The notes below the pieces were generated by a model that ran no database searches, was not told where the DNA came from, and was given only the letters and a program-made list of their open reading frames with translations. A stretch of DNA of 64,000 bases from positions 180,449,501 to 180,513,500 of the forward strand of contig JAIOJX010000004.1 of assembly GCA_022376925.1 (NCBI GenBank), in the 5' to 3' direction. Source of the DNA: Tragulus kanchil (taxonomy: Eukaryota; Chordata; Mammalia; Artiodactyla; Tragulidae). A program made the position numbers and the translations under genes. Position 1 is the first letter of the stretch. Each line of letters opens with the position of its first letter. Below, one piece after another: positions 1 through 11,480 of this stretch.

Positions 1-95
1 CCCCATCACGTCTCTTTTTAAAAATTCTTATAGTTCTTTTCATCCATCTTTCTTTTTACTTTTTAAATATTTTTTGCCTCTAAGTCATCAGTTAT

Positions 96-323
96 TTTTT
101 CATCCATCTTTGTTCTTCTGCCTTTGTGGGCCTCCCATCGCAGTGGCCTCTCTTCTTGCAGAGCACCAGCTCTGGGCACATGTGCTCCAGAGCGCTGGCT
201 CATAAATGGACACACCGGTCCAGCTGCTCCACAGTACGTGGAATCTTCCCAGGCCACGGATTGAACAGGTGCCCCTTGCACTGCAAGGCGGACTCTCTAC
301 CCACTGGACCACCAGGGAAGCCC
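96..323 (-). mobile_element. CHR-related SINE (family A), copy at 1264-1491
   Basis: tRNA-like head (GGGCTTCCC-type end at right) and the family-A body with CTCTGGGCACATGTGCTCC, reading on the minus strand. Repeated in the duplicated block at 1264-1491. Confidence 0.75.
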
Positions 324-529
324 CTGCTGAATGTTTGTAAGAGATGAGGCCGCTGCGGGGGTGAGGATGGACTGGAGGGGTCTGGCAGACACAGAAGACC
401 TGCAGAAGCCTCTGCCAGTGACCCCTGGTTTGGTCATGGAGCAGTGGTGGAGACATACTGGGGCTGTGTTTTGGAGGTGCTGACCAGGACTGCTTCTGAT
501 TGGATATAAAGGGTGACAAGGGACTTCCC

Positions 530-690
530 TGGTCCAGTGGCTAAGCCTCCAAGCTCCCAAGGCAGGGGGCCAAGGTTCAATCCCTGGTCAGGGAACTGGA
601 TCCCATATGCTGCAACTAAAGGATCCTGCATGCAGCAATGGAGACTGACGATCCCGTGTGTCGCAAGGCCCAGCACAGTCAAGGAAAAGA
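530..690 (+). mobile_element. CHR-type SINE, copy at 1698-1858
   Basis: Begins GGGACTTCCCTGG, has a tRNA B-box-like GGTTCAATCCC and a GGGAACTGGATCCC segment. It is an older, diverged element. Confidence 0.7.
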
Positions 691-716
691 TGTCATGGCA
701 GTTCACCTCTCAGTGT

Positions 717-895
717 GAGTCACTCGGTCAGGTCTGACTTTCTGGGACCCCATGGACTGTAGCCTGACAAGCTCCCCTGTCCATGGAATTCCCCAGGCAA
801 GAATACTGGCGTGGGTAGCCATTCCTTTCTCCAGGGGATCTTCCCAACCCAGGGATCGAACCCTGGTCTCCTGCATGGCAGGCAGATTCTTTACC
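717..895 (-). mobile_element. Bov-tA SINE (truncated); complete copy at 1885-2084
   Basis: Minus-strand Bov-tA: BovA body (GAATACTGGCGTGGGTAGCC) followed by the tRNA-derived head GGGATCGAACCCTGG. In the first copy the head is cut at 897; in the second it is complete to CCACCAGGGAAG. Confidence 0.85.
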
Positions 896-2834
896 ATGCA
901 CGTGGCCTCCTGCTGCAGTTGGGGAACCTGCCACCAGGTGGACGGCAGTGACTGCCTTTGATCAGGCAGGCCACAGAGCCAGGGTTCGCCTCACCTCACG
1001 ACCCTGTCGTTAAGAGCAAGAAAGCAGCTATTTAGTACAAAATCCCACCACCTATCAGGGCCGTTCACACTGGGGAGCCACTTTGTCCCGCATGCCCTCT
1101 CCCCAGGGCCTCACGGGGCAGGGCAGCGGGGGTGGGGTGCTGAGGAGATCTGCTGAACGTTTGCTTTTTTCCCCATCACGTCTCTTTTTAAAAATTCTTA
1201 TAGTTCTTTTCATCCATCTTTCTTTTACTTTTAAATATTTTTTGCCTCTAAGTCATCAGTTATTTTTTCATCCATCTTTGTTCTTCTGCCTTTGTGGGCC
1301 TCCCATCGCAGTGGCCTCTCTTCTTGCAGAGCACCAGCTCTGGGCACATGTGCTCCAGAGCGCTGGCTCATAAATGGACACACCGGTCCAGCTGCTCCAC
1401 AGTACGTGGAATCTTCCCAGGCCACGGATTGAACAGGTGCCCCTTGCACTGCAAGGCGGACTCTCTACCCACTGGACCACCAGGGAAGCCCCTGCTGAAT
1501 GTTTGTAAGAGATGAGGCCGCTGCGGGGGTGAGGATGGACTGGAGGGGTCTGGCAGACACAGAAGACCTGCAGAAGCCTCTGCCAGTGACCCCTGGTTTG
1601 GTCATGGAGCAGTGGTGGAGACATACTGGGGCTGTGTTTTGGAGGTGCTGACCAGGACTGCTTCTGATTGGATATAAAGGGTGACAAGGGACTTCCCTGG
1701 TCCAGTGGCTAAGCCTCCAAGCTCCCAAGGCAGGGGGCCAAGGTTCAATCCCTGGTCAGGGAACTGGATCCCATATGCTGCAACTAAAGGATCCTGCATG
1801 CAGCAATGGAGACTGACGATCCCGTGTGTCGCAAGGCCCAGCACAGTCAAGGAAAAGATGTCATGGCAGTTCACCTCTCAGTGTGAGTCACTCGGTCAGG
1901 TCTGACTTTCTGGGACCCCATGGACTGTAGCCTGACAAGCTCCCCTGTCCATGGAATTCCCCAGGCAAGAATACTGGCGTGGGTAGCCATTCCTTTCTCC
2001 AGGGGATCTTCCCAACCCAGGGATCGAACCCTGGTCTCCTGCATGGCAGGCAGATTCTTTACCATCTGAGCCACCAGGGAAGACCTCCCACAGGCACCTC
2101 CTACGAGTGAGGGCAGTCTCCTTCCGTGACCACACTCAGGAAGCACGGCGTGGGTACCCCACACACCGTCCATATTGAAACTGCCCCACTGCCCTGATAG
2201 CTTTCATAGCTCTGTGCTTTCCTGTCCTGGACCTGAGCCCGGATACAAACCGCAATTTGCTTCCCTATCTCTGTAGCCCCTTTTGTTCAAGAACAGCTCC
2301 CCAGCCCCTTTTGGTCTTTCATGAAAAGTCCGGTCCGTAACTTCGTAGAATGTCCCTCAGTTTGAGTTTGTCTCCACAGGCAATAGATTTTTCAGCAGCA
2401 AGACTAGGAAAGGACGCCGTGTCCCTCCCCGTGCACCACGCGGGGGCAGCCAGCCAGCGTGCCCCGCGCTAGGACGCCAAGCGGCCACTTGGAGAAGGTA
2501 CTGTCTGCTAGATCTCCCATCCTAAGGGTGCCTTTCCCTCTGTAATCGACGTGTAATCTGAGGGGGGATACTTTGAGACCGTGCGAATATCCTGTTCCCT
2601 GACAACCCTTCACGCGGGAATTGAGCATCGGCTGGTGATTCGTGCCTCAACCAGCTATTTCCACCCTGGCTGCGACAGTTTCTTTCACTGGTTTCTCACC
2701 CTGCAGCCTCGCCCTGCTCCCATTTACCCTTCACATCCTTGCCCTAGTGAAACTCTAAAGGCACAAAACCGATTGCATCACGTCCCTTCTCAAAACCCTT
2801 CTGTGGTCCCCTACGACTCCTAGAAGAAAGTCCA

Positions 2835-3080
2835 GGGACTTCCCTGGTGGTCCTGTGGTCAAAGATCTGCCTTGCAATACAGGAGGTGCGGGGTCGATCC
2901 CTAGTCGGGCAACTAATGCCCAACACGCCTCGGAGCAAGTAAGCCTGGAAGCCACCACGACTGAGCCTACAACGCCACAACGAGAGAGTCCGTGAGCCAC
3001 AAGGAAAGATCCTGCAATGACAACCCGACAAAGACCCCACGACCACAACCAAGACCCGACGCAGCCAGATAAATAATAAA
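2835..3080 (+). mobile_element. CHR-type SINE
   Basis: GGGACTTCCCTGGTGGTCC head, B-box-like GGTCGATCCC, and an AAATAATAAA tail just before the next element. Confidence 0.75.
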
Positions 3081-3084
3081 GAAA

Positions 3085-3356
3085 GGGGCTTCCCTGGTGG
3101 TCCAGTGGGTAAGGACACCGCCTTGCAGTGCAAGGGGTACCAGTTCAATCCCTGGCCTGGGAGGATCCCGCGTGCTGCGGAGCAGCTGGACAGATGTGTC
3201 CAACTACCCAGCCAAGCTCTGGAGCACATGCGCCCAGAGCCGGTGCTCTGTAACGAGAGAGGCCACTGCAATGGGAGGCCCACACAGGCCAAAGAACAAA
3301 GATAAATAAATGAAAGACCAATAGAAGTAGCCAAAATAATAATAATAATAATAAAG
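3085..3356 (+). mobile_element. CHR-related SINE (family A) with AAT tail
   Basis: Full-length family-A element: head GGGGCTTCCCTGG, body GAGCACATGCGCCCAGAGCC, 3' part TGAAAGACCAATAGAAGTAG and an (AAT)n tail at 3335-3355. Confidence 0.85.
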
Positions 3357-3608
3357 AAGGACATGGAGAAACTTGATAAAAGAAAGAAGGAAAATCCCCG
3401 GCTGGACTCTTGAGGCCACGCATGCTTTGGCCAGCTCACAGCCCCATCTTCACTGAGGCTGTACATTCCAGGATACTCCCTTGTCACCCTCAAAGCCTTT
3501 ACTCAGCAGTTTCCTCAGCTGGAGTGCCACGTCCAGAAGGCGTTTCTCCGGGTCCTCCCCTGGCTGGAAGGCAGCTCCTTTTCCTCCGGCCCAGGCCCCG
3601 CCCCCACC

Positions 3609-5845
3609 CCCACCGCCAGCCCCTGCACAGCTGTGTCTGCTCCTCCTCCAACCCGGACTGCGGTTCCTCATCTCCCGTGTGTCTGCTTTCCTGGCCGATG
3701 AGCTCTCCAGGACAGGGACCATGCCTATCTCCTCCTGAACACCCAAGGCGTCTAGCATAAGGTCTTCCACACGGTTAGGGCTCTCGTGTCTGATGTCGGA
3801 ATACTACAGGAGTCATGGGAAACCAAGACTGCCCCGTGGGGTGCGGACGTGGATGCCCCGCCCCACATCTCCAAGTCCTGGTGCGACTGAAGTCATAGGC
3901 CAGGAGGCAACATAGTACTTTGGCCCAGACTTTGGGGCCCAGCATCCTGGGTCCACATACGAGCGAGATGCTGACCCGTGTCACAAGCATCTGTGGGGCT
4001 GGCCAGACCAGTGCCTTTTGTCTTTCTCTGGAAATATCACCTTGACTTCCTCTGGGCCGTCTCCTCTCCCCGACTCTCAGACCATGAGGTTTGCACAGGG
4101 GGCTGATCCCGTCCCTGGTCAGCAGGCTGGGACTTCATCTATAGGGCAGACTGCGCCCTCACACCGTGGGGTTGAAAATGAGGTCACTCCCATAGCCTGC
4201 CACTGCCGCTGCTCATCACGTCCCCGTCAGGGGAGGGTCTGGCTGAGGATGACGTCAACACCAAAGAAAGCAGAACAGAGACCAGATGCTGATGCCATTT
4301 GAACACCTGGATCCAGCCATGCCTGAACTCATGCCCCTGGACGTATACTCAGCCAGTTTCTGTCCCTTGCAGCCTAAGGCTGTGACCCACCAGAGCCAGG
4401 ATGACACAGTGAAAGCAGGTTGCCTAGCACCTTGTGTTCGCGCCATCCTTCTATGCGAACTGTTCCTGTTATTGACTCAAGCTGTCGAAGTAAGCTGTTC
4501 CCAGGGGCCCACGTGGCCAGAGAAATGGCTATCTGGTTCCCAGGTTCCTGGCCATCACCACACCTGCACTCACAGGGACCAAAGGGGCCTGGTAGAAGGC
4601 ACTTACCCTCCTTTTTCTGGCCTGCCATGTCTCCTCCTCCCACAGGGGATCGGGTGAGGAGAGGAGCAGCCTTGCGGGCACTGTCGGCCCGTGGCCCCTC
4701 CTGCGACTTCGGGATCATCACGGTGCCCACCGCCAGCCCCTGCACAGCTGTGTCTGCTCCTCCTCCAACCCGGACTGCGGTTCCTCATCTCCCGTGTGTC
4801 TGCTTTCCTGGCCGATGAGCTCTCCAGGACAGGGACCATGCCTATCTCCTCCTGAACACCCAAGGCGTCTAGCATAAGGTCTTCCACACGGTTAGGGCTC
4901 TCGTGTCTGATGTCGGAATACTACAGGAGTCATGGGAAACCAAGACTGCCCCGTGGGGTGCGGACGTGGATGCCCCGCCCCACATCTCCAAGTCCTGGTG
5001 CGACTGAAGTCATAGGCCAGGAGGCAACATAGTACTTTGGCCCAGACTTTGGGGCCCAGCATCCTGGGTCCACATACGAGCGAGATGCTGACCCGTGTCA
5101 CAAGCATCTGTGGGGCTGGCCAGACCAGTGCCTTTTGTCTTTCTCTGGAAATATCACCTTGACTTCCTCTGGGCCGTCTCCTCTCCCCGACTCTCAGACC
5201 ATGAGGTTTGCACAGGGGGCTGATCCCGTCCCTGGTCAGCAGGCTGGGACTTCATCTATAGGGCAGACTGCGCCCTCACACCGTGGGGTTGAAAATGAGG
5301 TCACTCCCATAGCCTGCCACTGCCGCTGCTCATCACGTCCCCGTCAGGGGAGGGTCTGGCTGAGGATGACGTCAACACCAAAGAAAGCAGAACAGAGACC
5401 AGATGCTGATGCCATTTGAACACCTGGATCCAGCCATGCCTGAACTCATGCCCCTGGACGTATACTCAGCCAGTTTCTGTCCCTTGCAGCCTAAGGCTGT
5501 GACCCACCAGAGCCAGGATGACACAGTGAAAGCAGGTTGCCTAGCACCTTGTGTTCGCGCCATCCTTCTATGCGAACTGTTCCTGTTATTGACTCAAGCT
5601 GTCGAAGTAAGCTGTTCCCAGGGGCCCACGTGGCCAGAGAAATGGCTATCTGGTTCCCAGGTTCCTGGCCATCACCACACCTGCACTCACAGGGACCAAA
5701 GGGGCCTGGTAGAAGGCACTTACCCTCCTTTTTCTGGCCTGCCATGTCTCCTCCTCCCACAGGGGATCGGGTGAGGAGAGGAGCAGCCTTGCGGGCACTG
5801 TCGGCCCGTGGCCCCTCCTGCGACTTCCGCGGGATCATCACGGTG
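3609..5845 (+). repeat. Tandem duplication 2 (3609-4725, 4726-5845)
   Basis: Copies abut exactly, offset 1117 (1120 at the end because copy A lacks CGC in TRIOBP exon 4). The junction is within TRIOBP exon 4. Confidence 0.95.
4607..4725 (-). pseudogene. Partial second copy of TRIOBP exon 4
   Basis: The 3' part of TRIOBP exon 4 (from the codon for V in VMIP to the GTAAGT donor) repeated inside the left copy of the 3609-5845 duplication. It lacks the acceptor and the DWDTIERQ codons, because at 4725 the sequence jumps back to the start of the repeated unit. It also lacks three bases (one Arg codon) found in the complete exon. It cannot be spliced as an internal exon and is most likely an assembly product. 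Confidence 0.75.
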
Positions 5846-5895
5846 AACTTGTCCCCGCTGGGGGCCTCCTCCTGCCTCTCAATAGTGTCCCAGTC
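5724..5895 (-). CDS. TRIOBP: TRIOBP coding exon 4
   Basis: A 172-base exon with acceptor TTCCTGGCAG and donor GTAAGT. It begins [17 protein letters not shown], runs through [20 protein letters not shown] and ends AGQKKEG plus one base, colinear with human TRIOBP. It is the last TRIOBP exon visible. The next exon, the huge one encoding the actin-binding repeats, is not present between here and the left edge, so it lies outside the window. The 3' two thirds of this exon also occur at 4607-4725, and the duplication breakpoint cuts through the exon. Confidence 0.93.
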
Positions 5896-6968
5896 CTGCC
5901 AGGAAGGAGAGGAGAGAGTCTGTTGGGAGAGCAAGAAGAGAGAGCCCAGGGCCTGCCCTCCCAGTGTGAGATGGGTCGATGGAAGGGAAAGGAACTGACA
6001 TTGAAAAAGCGCCCACTGTATACTCAGGACTGTCCTGGGCTCTTTGCAGGTGTGAGCTCCGCAGACCTTTCATCAACCCTGTGCGGCAGATGCCTCCATT
6101 GGCACTAAGACCTTGCCCACAGTCACATGCTGGGAAACAGTTTATAGAGGAGGAGGGGGACTGACACCCAGGGCAGTCGGACATTGTGTGGCAGGAGGGC
6201 CTGGGCAAAGGAGTCCCACTGCAGAGACACCCCAGGATCCAGAGAGGAGCAGACGCACTCGAACCCTAGGCCTGCCACTTCCCCGACGTGAGGCCTCTTG
6301 TGAGCTGCTTCTCTTCTCAGAGCCTCAGATTTCTTGCCCCAGAACAGGACATAGAAGTCTCTGCCTCAGAGTGGGGTGGCGACGCCTCCCAAGCCCTGTT
6401 CTGAGTATTATCACTTCCGCTCGGGGGCTCACGGAGAGCTCTGCCCCTTGCGCCCCAGGACAGCCCTTTGCGGTGGAACATCCTAGGAAGTTCCCCAAGT
6501 CTCCTCCTGGCCTGGCTCAATGCTGTCTCAAGCACCCACCCCCACCCTTTCCAGGCCCCCGGGCTGCTCCCTTCCCTCTGACCGTCAGAGACCTAGGCCA
6601 GGGCTGGTCACGGGGCTGAGCAGCGCGTGACCAGGGCGGGGCTCGGCACCAATCCCACTCTGGCTCTGGTACCGAACCCCACACCCCGGCCTTTGGGAAC
6701 TGCGTTTTTGGCAGTTGGAGCTGGTGATTCCCAGGGAGCTCCCTGCCAACGGAAACGTCTGCTGCCGTCTTTTCATGGCCAGACCCTCAGCCCCCGGGCC
6801 GGCCCTGCAGACCCCGCCCCTCCGCGGGCAGCCCCACATGCTGGCTAAGTCTGCAGAGGACCTGGGCTCCATTCCCTACTGGGAGAGGCTCAGCCCTGCC
6901 CGGAGGCCTGTGGGGGGGGGACCCCAGGTGGACACCTGCGCTGGGCCTGGCCTCCCGCCCCGTCTCAC
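5896..6968. other. TRIOBP intron between coding exons 3 and 4
   Basis: About 1.07 kb of GC-rich unique sequence with no SINE. The duplicated block 6658-8892 starts within it. No other feature is seen. Confidence 0.5.
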
Positions 6969-7158
6969 CACCAATGACGAGTCGCTGGTCTCATCGGGGG
7001 CTTCGCAGGCAGGGCTGGAGCTCGTGCCGGAGTCAGGGCTCTCGCTGAAGCTGCCGCACGGGGAGGGGGCCAGGCCCTCCAGATAGGGTGCTGCCTTGGG
7101 CTCCCGGCTCCTGGAGGCGGCTGTGAAGCCCTCTGCCAGGAGCCCTGCTGGCGGGCCC
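6969..7158 (-). CDS. TRIOBP: TRIOBP coding exon 3
   Basis: A 190-base exon with acceptor CTCTCCCAG and donor GTGAGA. Its first base completes the split codon from coding exon 2, and it then gives 63 codons ending in phase 0. The peptide includes RSREPKAAPYLEGLAPS and ends SDSSLV, which continues into DWDTIERQ of the next exon exactly as in human TRIOBP. The protein is acidic, serine-rich and probably disordered here. The sequence is present again at 8081-8270 within a 1.1 kb duplication. Confidence 0.92.
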
Positions 7159-7351
7159 CTGGGAGAGGAGACAGGCCCATGACGTTTTCCCTCAAAGTGA
7201 TGGGAGTTAGGAGGCACACCCCCCACCACGCAGGTACACACCGCCCCCCCGCCCCGTGTTTGAGTGGCAGAGGGAGCTAACACAGAGGCCTGTCTGTGCT
7301 CTAGCCTCCACATGGCCTGCCTCGTTTCACTCCAAGAGCATCCCTTTTAAG

Positions 7352-7440
7352 TGAGTGTAATGATTCCCATTTTACAGATGAGGAAAGTGAGGCCCAGAGA
7401 GGTCAAAGGACGGGACAAGGTCACAGAGCTAGCCAAAGGC
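7352..7440 (-). mobile_element. MIR fragment; copy at 8464-8552
   Basis: ATTTTACAGATGAGGAAAG followed by GGCCCAGAGAGG and AAGGTCACAGAGCTAG: MIR core in antisense. Confidence 0.75.
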
Positions 7441-8080
7441 AGAGAAACATTGTGACTCAGGGCTGTGGCTCCATGTCCCTGGAGCAGAAGAGAGACCCCC
7501 AACCTTGCTAAGACCGAGAAGACAGAATAGCGCTGGGCTAACAAGGGGGCTTTGGGACATAGCAGGGCTCCAGGGGCAGGGACAGGTCCCCCAGCCTGGA
7601 GACCAGGGTAGCGCACTGCAGCGAAAGCCCTGCTTTAAAGAAGCCAGTCGGGTAGTGCCGGCTATATCCCCAGTGACCCACAGATTCACCTATGAAATTG
7701 AAAAGGGTGAAGACCCTTGAAAGAGGCCTGTGGTCAAATAAGTTTGAGATCTGTTATATCCTTGTCCTACCTTCCTCACCTCTGGCTCTGGTACAACCCC
7801 ACCCCGGCTTTGGGAACTGCGTTTTGGCAGTTGAGCTGGTGATTCCCAGGAGCTCCTGCCAACGGAAACGCTGCTGCCGTCTTTTCATGGCCAGACCCTC
7901 AGCCCCCGGGCCGGCCCTGCAGACCCCGCCCCTCCGCGGGCAGCCCCACATGCTGGCTAAGTCTGCAGAGGACCTGGGCTCCATTCCCTACTGGGAGAGG
8001 CTCAGCCCTGCCCGGAGGCCTGTGGGGGGGGGACCCCAGGTGGACACCTGCGCTGGGCCTGGCCTCCCGCCCCGTCTCAC

Positions 8081-8270
8081 CACCAATGACGAGTCGCTGG
8101 TCTCATCGGGGGCTTCGCAGGCAGGGCTGGAGCTCGTGCCGGAGTCAGGGCTCTCGCTGAAGCTGCCGCACGGGGAGGGGGCCAGGCCCTCCAGATAGGG
8201 TGCTGCCTTGGGCTCCCGGCTCCTGGAGGCGGCTGTGAAGCCCTCTGCCAGGAGCCCTGCTGGCGGGCCC
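8081..8270 (-). CDS. TRIOBP: TRIOBP coding exon 3, second copy (in duplicated block)
   Basis: Copy of the exon at 6969-7158, shifted 1112 bases and identical in frame and splice sites. It belongs to the right half of the 6658-8892 tandem duplication. At 190 bases, using both copies would shift the frame, so both cannot be spliced into one functional TRIOBP mRNA. Confidence 0.7.
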
Positions 8271-9552
8271 CTGGGAGAGGAGACAGGCCCATGACGTTTT
8301 CCCTCAAAGTGATGGGAGTTAGGAGGCACACCCCCCACCACGCAGGTACACACCGCCCCCCCGCCCCGTGTTTGAGTGGCAGGGGGAGCTAACACAGAGG
8401 CCTGTCTGTGCTCTAGCCTCCACATGGCCTGCCTCGTTTCACTCCAAGAGCATCCCTTTTAAGTGAGTGTAATGATTCCCATTTTACAGATGAGGAAAGT
8501 GAGGCCCAGAGAGGTCAAAGGACGGGACAAGGTCACAGAGCTAGCCAAAGGCAGAGAAACATTGTGACTCAGGGCTGTGGCTCCATGTCCCTGGAGCAGA
8601 AGAGAGACCCCCAACCTTGCTAAGACCGAGAAGACAGAATAGCGCTGGGCTAACAAGGGGGCTTTGGGACATAGCAGGGCTCCAGGGGCAGGGACAGGTC
8701 CCCCAGCCTGGAGACCAGGGTAGCGCACTGCAGCGAAAGCCCTGCTTTAAAGAAGCCAGTCGGGTAGTGCCGGCTATATCCCCAGTGACCCACAGATTCA
8801 CCTATGAAATTGAAAAGGGTGAAGACCCTTGAAAGAGGCCTGTGGTCAAATAAGTTTGAGATCTGTTATATCCTTGTCCTACCTTCCTCACCTAAAAGCA
8901 AAACGCATGCTAGCAAACTAAAGCCTCTGACTAGTCCTGCAAAAAAAAAAAAAATTCAAATTTGTTTATCCCAGACTTTCTGAAACATATTTGATGAGAG
9001 TTATTTTGTTTTTAAATAATGTCCCCCTAGGACGAACACATAGTCCCAAAACAATGCTGATTTGATTCAATACTTCTTTAAAAAAAAAAAAAAGGGAGAC
9101 TGAGATATAAAAAGAGGCCAAAACTTAAGGTCCCACAGCCCATCAGGAAGGGAGATGAAACTGGAACTTGGGTTTCTAGACCCTCAGCTCTGCCCTCCTA
9201 AGGCACCATGGTCCCAAAGAGGGACTTTGGTAGCCAACTGAGGCCCCAGAGTGGAGTGAGCCTGCACCCCTCAGTGCGAGACTGTTTAATCTTTTAAAGC
9301 CAAAGGAACCAGGAAATGTGAGCGGGCTGTGGGCCATGCCCACGCAGGATGGGCGCATGGCTACTCCAACCCCCAAGCGAGGGCCCACGGCACATGCCCG
9401 CTGCGTCTGTGCCCAGGCCGAGTGGACAGGCCACGTGACCCACTCCAGCAGCCGTCCCAGGCCGAGGCTGCCATCATACAGGGGTGTAGGGTGGGATAGG
9501 GGAGGGCATGCTATCCAGGGTGCCCCTCCGCAGGCCCCAGAGTTGCACCCAC

Positions 9553-9692
9553 CTCTCAGACTCTGGTCCACGGCCTGAACCCACCACAGTCTGGCGACTG
9601 GAGGTCGGGGCGCTGAGCGGGTCCTCAGGGGCGGGCGGGCGGCGGGGCAGGTCGCAGTAGGGCGCCTCGGCAACGGGAGGGCTCCCAGGCTC
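9553..9692 (-). CDS. TRIOBP: TRIOBP coding exon 2
   Basis: A 140-base exon preceded by a pyrimidine-rich CTTAG acceptor and followed by a GTGGGT donor. It reads 46 codons plus two bases, so it joins coding exon 1 in phase 0 and the exon at 6969-7158 in phase 2. The peptide contains APYCDLPRRPPAPEDPLSA, nearly the same as human TRIOBP, which makes this exon the firmest anchor for the gene. It lies in GC-rich DNA with many CpGs. It is not duplicated. Overlapping long open frames on both strands here are shadows. Confidence 0.93.
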
Positions 9693-9859
9693 CTAAGACC
9701 GGGTTGGAGAGGCAGCTCATGGCCCACGTGGGGGCTCCCTCCCCCAGCGCCGCCCCTCCCCGCACCGGCGGTGTGGAAGTCTCCAGACAGCTCCTCAAGA
9801 CGGGATGTGCCCCTGGGGACCCAGGCTGGGGACTGGCGGAGGCGCAGGGCAAGTGCAGG

Positions 9860-10080
9860 CGTGCGTGTGTAGAGGTATGTGTTCCTCGACACTCCTGAAT
9901 GTGTGCAGGTGTTTGCATGTGTACACGTGTGTGCATGGCCTGCGGGTACGCTAGCGTGTCTGCTGACACAGCGCACGTACGTTTGTTTATATGCATTTAT
10001 AGACACGCTCATTAGCATATCCACTCGTGCACACAGGCAAGCACGTGTGTGTTGGCACAGATGCATGAGCGTGTGCCTGA
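9860..10080. repeat. Imperfect TG/CA-rich tract
   Basis: Many short GTGTG, CACAC and GCATG runs of alternating purine and pyrimidine without a fixed unit. It lies 0.2-0.4 kb upstream of TRIOBP coding exon 2 in its intron. Confidence 0.5.
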
Positions 10081-11264
10081 GGGTGGGAAGGCACAGAAGG
10101 ATCCCAAAGGCTCTTCTGTCACCGGGAGACTTGGATGCGGACCGAGGGAGAGGAGAGGGTCAAGCTGACCTGGAGAATGAAGGAAAGTGTCCGAAGGAGG
10201 AAGAGGGAGTCTGAGAGAGGAGAGGGAGAAAAGGAGAGACGTGCCCTCCAAAAGCGGAGCCCGGGGCTCCAGGGCTGGAAGGTCAAGGTCCCAGGAGTAG
10301 GGGTGGGGCCCCGGAGCCGCTTCTCTCTCCCTCCTGCGTTGAGCAGGGCCACACCTGCGAAGGCAGGTGCTGGGCTCACCCGGGGGGAACGGCTGCTTGT
10401 CTCCGGGAAGGCCCCCCCACTCTTCCCCACCTCCTGGGGTGGCAGAGCCCTCCCCCTGTAGGGGGACAGTGGCCACAGCACCCTGCACCCCGCCTCCTCT
10501 CGGGTTACCTGGGCAGCGGGCTCCGGCGGTGGCGGCTGTCGGCTGTCAGCACCTTCGTCCCCGGGGGGCTCCGGCTCAGGCCCCCATCCTGCCGCCCTCC
10601 CAGGCCCTAACTCGGGGCCGGCGGCAGCAGCCGAGGCAGCGGAAACCTTAGAGGGCCCGGCTGCGGGAGCAGGGGCCCCTCATTACTGTTTCATAAGCCA
10701 GGGCCCAGCCAAGAACAATGCAGGACATGAAACCGCAGGAACCTGATCCTGGAGGCTCACCTGAGAGCGGGGCCGGGCGGGGGCCTGGGCACGGGCTCCC
10801 CGGGGACTCTGGAGCCCAGAACCAGGGCGGAGGCCACAGCCCGGGCGCAGCCCCCAGTGGGCACCGAGACGCGGGGTTCCAGGCAGGCTGCCCCTCGGGG
10901 ACCTGGGCGCTGCCCAGGAGTGGGCTGGCGCATCTGCCGAGCCACTGGAGCAGAGGAGGCCCGTGTGGGTTCCGTTTCGCCCCCTGCCCCGAGCCTGATT
11001 CTGATCAGTGCCCAGGAGCGGGAGGTGTCATATCTGCAGCCCGGCCTGGAGCCTTGGCTGCCCTGGGGACCTCGCCACGTGAGGGAAGAGGGAGCGGACT
11101 TCTGGGCATCGTCAAGGGGTCCCAGCGCAGCTGAGCCCCACAGGACCCCCGTTTGTCACCGTACCGCTCCCTGCCTCCACCTCCAGCCCCATCACGACCT
11201 CCCACCCGCACGCGCAGGCCCAGCGCTAGTCTCCGGCTCTGATTTCCTGTCTGGCCGGTCAGCA

Positions 11265-11480
11265 CAGGCTCTGGCCTCAGACGGACGTCAGGCCCAATCC
11301 TGGCGCCTCCACTTCCCAGCCGAGTGACCTCAGCTCGTGGCTTCCTTCTCTGAGACTGGTGTGCTCATCTATAAAACGGGGGTGAGTAATGGACCCACCT
11401 CCTAAGGGTGTCATTAGAATTAAATGAGTTAATACGTGTAAGGGGCTTAGAACACTACCTGGTCTACATATATTAATTAC
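11265..11480 (+). mobile_element. MIR SINE
   Basis: Near full-length MIR: CTGGCCTCAGAC, then CATCTATAAAACGGGG, TTAAATGAGTTAATAC and GGCTTAGAACACTACCTGG follow the MIR consensus in order. It is ancient and diverged. Confidence 0.8.

Larger units (their letters stand above)
1..2065 (+). repeat. Tandem duplication 1 (copies 1-897 and 1171-2065)
   Basis: Copy A (cut by the window edge) and copy B match throughout with an offset of 1168-1170. They differ by shortened T runs near 50-70. Unlike most others, 273 unshared bases (898-1170) separate the copies, and copy A stops inside a Bov-tA element that is complete in copy B. Confidence 0.95.
1..4606. other. TRIOBP intron (3' of coding exon 4), SINE-rich
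   Basis: No exon was found on either strand. The stretch holds the first tandem duplication (1-2065), several SINEs (listed separately), a unique part at about 2090-2830 in which I see nothing recognisable, and the left copy of the second duplication from 3609. The 249-codon minus-strand frame at 2744-3493 is made of SINE sequence. Confidence 0.6.
6658..8892 (+). repeat. Tandem duplication 3 (6658-7780, 7780-8892)
   Basis: Copies abut. The first 120 bases differ by about ten single-base gaps, almost all in homopolymers, and the remainder is almost identical. Carries TRIOBP coding exon 3. Confidence 0.95.

Noticed and set aside
2744..3493. 249-codon minus-strand open frame
   Set aside because: Composed of two SINEs and their tails; SINE-derived frames of this kind recur throughout the window.
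9176..10066. 296-codon minus-strand open frame
   Set aside because: It overlaps TRIOBP coding exon 2 in a different frame and runs through a TG/CA-rich tract; GC-rich shadow frame.
10509..10606. Possible TRIOBP exon with acceptor TTAG and a CAG/GTAACC donor in matching phase
   Set aside because: The splice phases fit, but the peptide has no TRIOBP similarity, and the true exon for this position is at 9553-9692 with clear homology.
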